Shown here: positions 6,001-8,920 of the stretch, in pieces | Numbering within the stretch: position 1 is the stretch's first letter | Layout: each line of letters starts with the position of its first letter | Assembly (NCBI GenBank): GCA_019240375.1 | Contig: JAFAYN010000447.1 | Span: 1-8,920 of the forward strand | Direction of reading: 5' to 3' | DNA length: 8,920 bases | DNA from: Gemmatimonadota bacterium | GTDB taxonomy: Bacteria; Gemmatimonadota; Gemmatimonadetes; Longimicrobiales; Longimicrobiaceae | Position numbers and translations under genes: made by a program | Notes under the pieces: model-generated | What the model was told of the DNA's origin: nothing | Databases searched by the model: none | What the model saw: the letters and a program-made list of their open reading frames with translations, nothing else

Positions 6001-8920
6001 CCCGGCCGGGCCGGTGGCGCTCCCGCGGGTGGACCTGCGGGGGCTCGCGGCGGACGCTCGGGACGCCGAGCTCCTCCGTCGGGCGGGCGAGGAGGCGCTC
6101 CGCCCCTTCGACCTGGCGCGCGGCCCCCTGCTCCGGGTGACGCTCCTCCGGCTGGGGGAGGACGACCACGCCCTCCTCTTCAACATGCACCACGTGGTCG
6201 CCGACGGGTGGTCGGTGGGGATCCTGGTGCGCGAGGTGAGCGCCCTGTACGGCGCCTTCTCGCGCGGCGAGCCCTCCCCGCTTCCCGGGCTGCCGGTGCA
6301 GTACGCCGACTTCGCCGTCTGGCAGCGCGAGCACGTTTCCGAGGAGGTCGTGGAGCGCCAGCTCGGCTACTGGCGGAAGCAGCTCGCCTGGGCGCCCCCG
6401 CTCCTCGAGCTCCCCACCGACCGCCCGCGCCCCCCGGTCCCCGGGGAGATCGGGGCCAGCCGCCCGTTCGCGCTCTCGGCGGAGACCACCGCGGCGCTGC
6501 GGGAGCTGAGCCTGCGCGAGGGCGCCACCCTGTTCATGACGCTGATGACGGGGTTCCAGGCGCTCCTGGCCCGCTACAGCGGCCAGGACGACATCGTGGT
6601 AGGGAGCCCCGTCGCCGGGAGGACCCGGAGCGAGGTGGAGGAGCTGATCGGCTTCTTCGTCAACACGCTGGTGCTGCGCGTCGACCTGTCCGGCCACCCC
6701 ACCGTCCGCGAGGCGATCGGGCGGGTGCGCGAGGCCACGCTGGGGGCGCAGATGCACCAGGACCTCCCCTTCGAGCGGCTGGTGGAGGAGCTGGCCCCGG
6801 AGCGGTCGCTCCAGCACACCCCCTTCTTCCAGGTCGCCTTCACCTTCCAGAACACCGCCCGCGGCGAGCTGCGGATGGGCGGGCTGCGGGTGGAGTCGCT
6901 GGAGACGCGGAGCGAGCCGGCCAAGTTCGACCTGACGCTGATGCTCTCGGAGGAGGAGGACCGCGTGGCAGGCGGGCTCTCGTACCGCGCCGAGCTGTTC
7001 GACGCGTCCACCATCGACCGGATGGCGGAGCACCTTGGGGCGCTGCTCCGGGGGATGGCCGAACACCCGGACCTCCCCCTTTCCGGGGTGGAGATCATCG
7101 CCCCCGCCGAGCGCCAGCGGATGCTGGAGGAGTGGAGCGCGGCCGAGCCCCACTACCCCCGCGAGCTGTGCGTGCACGAGCTGTTCGCCGAGCAGGCGCG
7201 GCGCACGCCCGACGCGGTGGCGGTCGTCTTCGCGGGCGAGGCGCTCACCTACGCCGAGCTTGACCGGCGCGCCAACCGCCTCGCCAACCACCTGGTACGC
7301 CTCGGCGTCGGGCCCGACGTGAAGGTGGGGCTCTGCCTGGAGCGCTCGCTGGAGCTGGTGGTGGGGATCCTGGGCGTCCTCAAGGCCGGGGGCGCCTACC
7401 TCCCGCTCGACCCGGTCTACCCGCCCGAGCGCGTCGGCTTCATGCTGGGCGACTCCGGCGCGGCCCTGGTCCTGATCCAGGAAGCGCTCCGCGACCACCT
7501 CCCGGAAGGGACGGCCACGCTCGCCCTGGACACCGGGTGGGACGCGGTGGCCGCGGAAAGCGACCGGACGCCCCGGGTGGAGGTCACGCCGGAGCACCTG
7601 TGCTACGTGATCTACACCTCCGGCTCCACGGGGCTGCCCAAGGGGAGCGAGGTCCCGCACCGCGCGATCCCCGGCTTCTTCTGGGACGTCGGGTACGCCC
7701 GCTTCGACGCGGAGCAGACCCTGCTGCAGCACTCCTCCACCTCGTGGGACGCGCTGACGCTGGAACTGTGGCCGGCGCTGCTCCGGGGCGGCCGCTGCGT
7801 CCTGTACGCCGGCCAGAGCGCCGACGTGGACGGGCTGGAGCGCGTCGTCCGCGACGAGGGGGTGACCACCGTCTGGCTCTCCGCCGCCTTCTTCAACCTG
7901 GTGGTGGACACCCGCCCCGAGCTGCTGGCGACGCTGGCGCAGGTGATGACCGGGGGCGAGGCGGTCTCGGCGGTGCACGTGCGGCGCGCCCTGGAGCTGT
8001 ACCCGGGGCTGCGGATCGTCAACGGCTACGGTCCCTCCGAGTGCACGGTGTTCACCTCGTGCCAGGTGGTCACGCCCGAGGTGGCCGCGGGCGCCTCGGT
8101 GCCGATCGGGCGGCCGGTGGGCGACCGCCGGGTGTACCTGCTGGACCGCGGCTTCCACCCGGTCCCGGTGGGGGTGCCCGGCGAGCTGTGCGTCGGCGGT
8201 CCGGCGGTGGCGCGCGGCTACCTGGGGCGCCCCGACCTGACGGCGGAGAAGTTCGTCCCCGACCCGTTCGGCGAGCCCGGCGCGCGGCTGTACCGCACAG
8301 GCGACCTGGCCCACTGGACGGGCGAGGGGGTGCTGGAGTTCGTGGGGCGCATCGACGGGCAGGTCAAGGTGCGCGGCTTCCGCATCGAGCTGGAGGAGAT
8401 CGAGGCGGTCCTCCTCGAGCACCCCCAGGTGCGCGCGTCCGTGGCCACCGTGCGCGAGGACGGGGCGGGGGAGAAGCGGGTGGTCGCCTACGTGGTCCCG
8501 GAGGAGGGCGGCGCCCCCGCGGCGGCCGAGCTGCGGGAGTACCTGAAGACGCGCTTCCCGGAGTACATGGTCCCCGGCGCGTTCGTGGCGCTGGACGCGC
8601 TCCCGCTCACCGCCAACCGCAAGGTGGACCGGCGGGCGCTCCCCGCGCCCGAGTCGTTCGAGGCGGGGCGGGCGTACGCCGCGCCGCGCACGCCGACGGA
8701 AGAGGTGCTGGCGGGGATCTGGGCCGAGGTGCTTGGGGTGAAGCGGGTGGGGGTGGACGAGAACTTCTTCGACCTGGGCGGGCACTCGCTCCTGGCGACG
8801 CGGGTGGTGTCGCGGGTGCGGGAAGCGTTCCGGATGGAACTGCCTCTCCGCGACCTGTTCGAGGCGCCCACCGTGGCCGGGCTGACGGCGCGCGTCGACG
8901 CCGCCCTGCGCGGCGACGAG
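1..8920 (+). CDS. Non-ribosomal peptide synthetase, interior fragment (A-T / C-A-T / C-[ΔA]-T / C-A-T)
   Basis: The whole window is one open frame with codons starting at base 2 (2973 codons, no stop), partial at both ends. The product is a cytosolic multimodular assembly-line enzyme. Adenylation (A) domains activate amino acids with ATP, carrier (T) domains hold them as thioesters on phosphopantetheine, and condensation (C) domains form peptide bonds. Domain order by residue: A1 C-terminal part 1-163, T1 181-247, C2 272-699, A2 724-1220, T2 1236-1304, C3 1327-1762, A leftover 1784-1823, T3 1840-1908, C4 1931-2365, A4 2391-2882, T4 2898-2973. Canonical motifs are directly readable: HHxxxDG three times, GGHSL four times, TSGSTG twice and YGP(T/S)E twice. 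The true start and end lie outside the window. No epimerase or thioesterase is present, so neither stereochemical inversion nor chain release is encoded here. Module 3 lacks nearly all of its adenylation domain. The final peptide cannot be predicted from this piece. Confidence 0.97.
2..490 (+). other. Adenylation domain A1, C-terminal part (motifs A6-A10)
   Basis: The window opens inside an amino-acid adenylation domain of the ANL superfamily. Visible core motifs are A6 (GELYLGGIGLARGY, bases 20-61), A7 (YRTGDL, 134-151), A8 (GRIDHQVKIRGFRIE, 188-232), A9 (LPDYMVP, 401-421) and A10 (NGKVDRKALP, 461-490). The A10 lysine, at bases 467-469, is the residue that contacts substrate and phosphates in the adenylation conformation. 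The pocket-lining A4-A5 stretch lies upstream of the window, so the substrate cannot be inferred. The motifs present show no defects. The domain should load T1, which follows directly. Confidence 0.95.
541..742 (+). other. Carrier (thiolation/PCP) domain T1
   Basis: Residues 181-247 form a peptidyl carrier domain. The signature DDFFEMGGHSL contains the phosphopantetheine attachment Ser at residue 211 (codon 632-634). The usual helix-rich tail follows (REAFGVEVP, then the FDASSVAEVA stretch). The residue before GGHS is Met where T2, T3 and T4 have Leu, a tolerated difference. From the YMVP motif of A1 to this Ser is 219 nt, the same as in modules 3 and 4, so the A-T linker is normal. T1 should be the donor to C2. 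Confidence 0.95.
815..2098 (+). other. Condensation domain C2 (LCL-like), module 2
   Basis: Residues 272-699 form a complete condensation domain that joins the T1-bound chain to the amino acid on T2. Motifs in order: C1 LSFAQQRLW (821-847), C2 RHESLRTVF (962-988), C3 HHVIGDGWS (1190-1216, with the second His as the catalytic-site residue), C5 VGFFVNT (1649-1669), C6 HQDVPFDRLVEEL (from 1757) and C7 HNPIFQ (1817-1834). The C1 and C3 wording is that of LCL domains, which condense an L-configured donor. This agrees with the absence of an epimerase upstream. Subtype is by motif reading only; a dual C/E or DCL type seems unlikely. Confidence 0.93.
2171..3661 (+). other. Adenylation domain A2, module 2 (substrate unassigned)
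   Basis: Residues 724-1220 form a full-length A domain. Motifs: A1 LTYAELD (2243-2263), A2 LKAGGAYVPLDP (2378-2413), A3 TSGSTGTPKG (2618-2647), A4 FDIWLFE (2750-2770), A5 MYGPTEGT (3038-3061), A6 GELCIGG (from 3191), A7 YCTGDR (3311-3328), A8 GRVDNQVKIRGFRIE (from 3365), A9 LPEYMVP (3572-3592) and A10 TGKVDRKALP with its Lys at 3638-3640. Alignment by eye to the phenylalanine-activating GrsA domain gives specificity residues D-I-F-H-F-G-M-I-L plus the invariant Lys. Asp235 is present, so an alpha-amino acid is expected. The code matches no standard one I recognise. The Cys in A7, where Arg or Lys is usual, is odd but should not abolish activity because the TGD Asp is kept. Confidence 0.93.
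3707..3913 (+). other. Carrier (thiolation/PCP) domain T2, module 2
   Basis: Residues 1236-1304 form a peptidyl carrier domain with DDFFALGGHSLLGTR. The phosphopantetheine Ser is residue 1267 (codon 3800-3802). It follows A2 by the normal linker; YMVP to Ser is 216 nt. It accepts the A2 amino acid and, after condensation by C2, is the natural donor to C3. If module 3 is skipped, its chain could instead go to C4. Confidence 0.95.
3980..5287 (+). other. Condensation domain C3 (LCL-like), module 3 (module lacking its A domain)
   Basis: Residues 1327-1762 form a complete condensation domain. Motifs: LSFEQQRLW (3986-4012), RHEALRTSF, HHIVGDGWS (4376-4402), IGFFVNT (4835-4855), HQDLPFDRLVEEL and HNPVFQ (5003-5020). 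Spacing from the LSF motif to HHxxxDG (390 nt), GFFVNT (852 nt) and HN/HT (1017 nt) is identical to C4, so the fold is not eroded. The motifs point to an LCL domain using an L-configured donor, expected to be the chain on T2. Normally the acceptor would be the amino acid on the carrier of the same module. Here no functional adenylation domain follows, so the acceptor on T3 must come from elsewhere or the step does not occur. The end of the domain runs into an unusual Arg-rich linker at about 5288. Confidence 0.92.
5351..5470 (+). other. Vestigial adenylation domain: only motifs A9-A10 retained, module 3
   Basis: Residues 1784-1823 match only the last part of the small C-terminal subdomain of an A domain: LPEYMVP (A9, 5381-5401) and SGKVDRRALP (A10, 5441-5470, with Lys at 5447-5449). 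Motifs A1 to A8 are absent, including the P-loop TSGSTG, the A4-A5 pocket, the TGD motif and the hinge. From HNPVFQ to YMVP is 390 nt here, against 1767 nt in module 2 and 1752 nt in module 4. About 455 codons are therefore missing in frame. From YMVP to the carrier Ser is 219 nt, exactly normal, so the loss lies wholly between C3 and A9. The piece cannot bind ATP or an amino acid; it may act as a structural linker between C3 and T3. Confidence 0.92.
5519..5725 (+). other. Carrier (thiolation/PCP) domain T3, module 3
   Basis: Residues 1840-1908 form an intact carrier with DDFFALGGHSLLATR. The phosphopantetheine Ser is residue 1871 (codon 5612-5614). No key residue is lost, so the domain should be convertible to the holo form. 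With no adenylation domain in its own module it cannot be loaded in the standard way. It strongly resembles T4, including one exact 24-base stretch, which suggests a shared recent origin and perhaps recognition by the same partner domains. It sits between C3 and C4, so a loaded T3 would be acceptor for C3 and donor for C4. Confidence 0.94.
5680..5703 (+). repeat. 24-base exact repeat shared by T3 and T4 coding sequence (second copy 8854-8877)
   Basis: Bases 5680-5703 are identical to 8854-8877. Both encode LFEAPTVA in the same frame near the end of a carrier domain. The flanking protein is also close (GGHSLLATRVVSRVREA in both), but the DNA differs at scattered third positions. The match reflects duplication or gene conversion between carrier domains, not a mobile element. 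Confidence 0.8.
5792..7096 (+). other. Condensation domain C4 (LCL-like), module 4
   Basis: Residues 1931-2365 form a complete condensation domain. Motifs: LSFGQQRLW (5798-5824), RHETLRTVF, HHVVADGWS (6188-6214), IGFFVNT (6647-6667), HQDLPFERLVEEL and HTPFFQ (6815-6832). The catalytic HHxxxDG is intact, and the wording again fits an LCL domain. It would join the upstream chain, on T3 or (if module 3 is bypassed) on T2, to the amino acid loaded on T4 by A4. A standard C-A linker of about 25 residues follows, including LEEWSAAEPHYPRE. Module 3 lacks this kind of linker in recognisable form. Confidence 0.93.
7172..8647 (+). other. Adenylation domain A4, module 4 (valine-like specificity code)
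   Basis: Residues 2391-2882 form a full-length A domain. Motifs: A1 LTYAELD (7244-7264), A2 LKAGGAYLPLDP, A3 TSGSTGLPKG (7616-7645), A4 SWDALTLELW (from 7742), A5 NGYGPSECT (8021-8047), A7 YRTGDL (8291-8308), A8 GRIDGQVKVRGFRIE (from 8345), A9 FPEYMVP and A10 ANRKVDRRALP with its Lys at 8621-8623. Specificity residues read by alignment to GrsA-Phe are D-A-L-W-M-G-G-V-F plus the invariant Lys. This differs from the classic valine code DAFWIGGTFK at three positions, so a branched aliphatic amino acid such as valine is a reasonable but unproven guess. In A10 the usual Gly before the catalytic Lys is Arg, a minor oddity. The domain should load T4, and T3 is a conceivable second target. Confidence 0.93.
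8693..8920 (+). other. Carrier (thiolation/PCP) domain T4, module 4, at the window edge
   Basis: Residues 2898-2973 contain a carrier with ENFFDLGGHSLLATR. The phosphopantetheine Ser is residue 2929 (codon 8786-8788). The carrier fold appears essentially complete (LFEAPTVAGLTARV near the end), and the frame is still open at the last base. What follows, whether another C, an epimerase, a docking segment or a thioesterase, is outside the window. Confidence 0.94.

Noticed and set aside
3067..7263. 1398-codon + strand open frame, the longest with a start codon
   Set aside because: Same off-frame as the previous one and the same low-complexity composition. It crosses C3, T3 and C4, whose motifs all read in the other frame. 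Its length is a by-product of base composition.
7035..7322. Short + strand open frame across the C4-A4 linker
   Set aside because: It starts at a TTG inside C4, shows no family resemblance, and lies wholly under the NRPS frame.
1..8920. Promoter, terminator, CRISPR, tRNA/rRNA or insertion sequence
   Set aside because: The complete window is coding. No inverted repeats, direct-repeat arrays or RNA-gene-like segments stood out beyond homologous NRPS modules.

Overview
The window is one uninterrupted coding frame on the + strand, open at both ends. It is an interior piece of a very large modular non-ribosomal peptide synthetase (NRPS). Codons begin at base 2, and 2973 codons run to base 8920 without a stop. 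No start codon, ribosome binding site, promoter, terminator, RNA gene, mobile element or second gene is visible.

The DNA is very GC-rich, with a strong preference for G or C at the third codon position. This bias also keeps several other frames open by chance. The style fits GC-rich NRPS producers such as Myxococcota, Actinomycetota or Gemmatimonadota (Longimicrobium-like). The linker wording faintly recalls the last group, but the window alone does not settle the taxon.

Layout: C-terminal part of an adenylation domain, A1 (2-490); carrier T1 (541-742); module 2 = C2 (815-2098), A2 (2171-3661), T2 (3707-3913); module 3 = C3 (3980-5287), a short leftover of an adenylation domain (5351-5470), T3 (5519-5725); module 4 = C4 (5792-7096), A4 (7172-8647), T4 (8693-8920). 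All three condensation domains keep their catalytic HHxxxDG motif and look like LCL domains. All four carriers keep the Ser that receives phosphopantetheine. No epimerase, methyltransferase, thioesterase or reductase domain is present.

Modules 2 and 4 follow the usual logic: A activates an amino acid, loads it onto T, and C joins the upstream chain to it. Module 3 is the main point of interest. About 455 codons are missing in frame between the end of C3 and the A9 motif, removing every substrate- and ATP-binding motif of its adenylation domain. C3, the A10 end and T3 are preserved. T3 must therefore be loaded by another adenylation domain, be bypassed, or simply relay the chain. The A2 specificity residues match no code I recognise; the A4 residues resemble valine-type codes.
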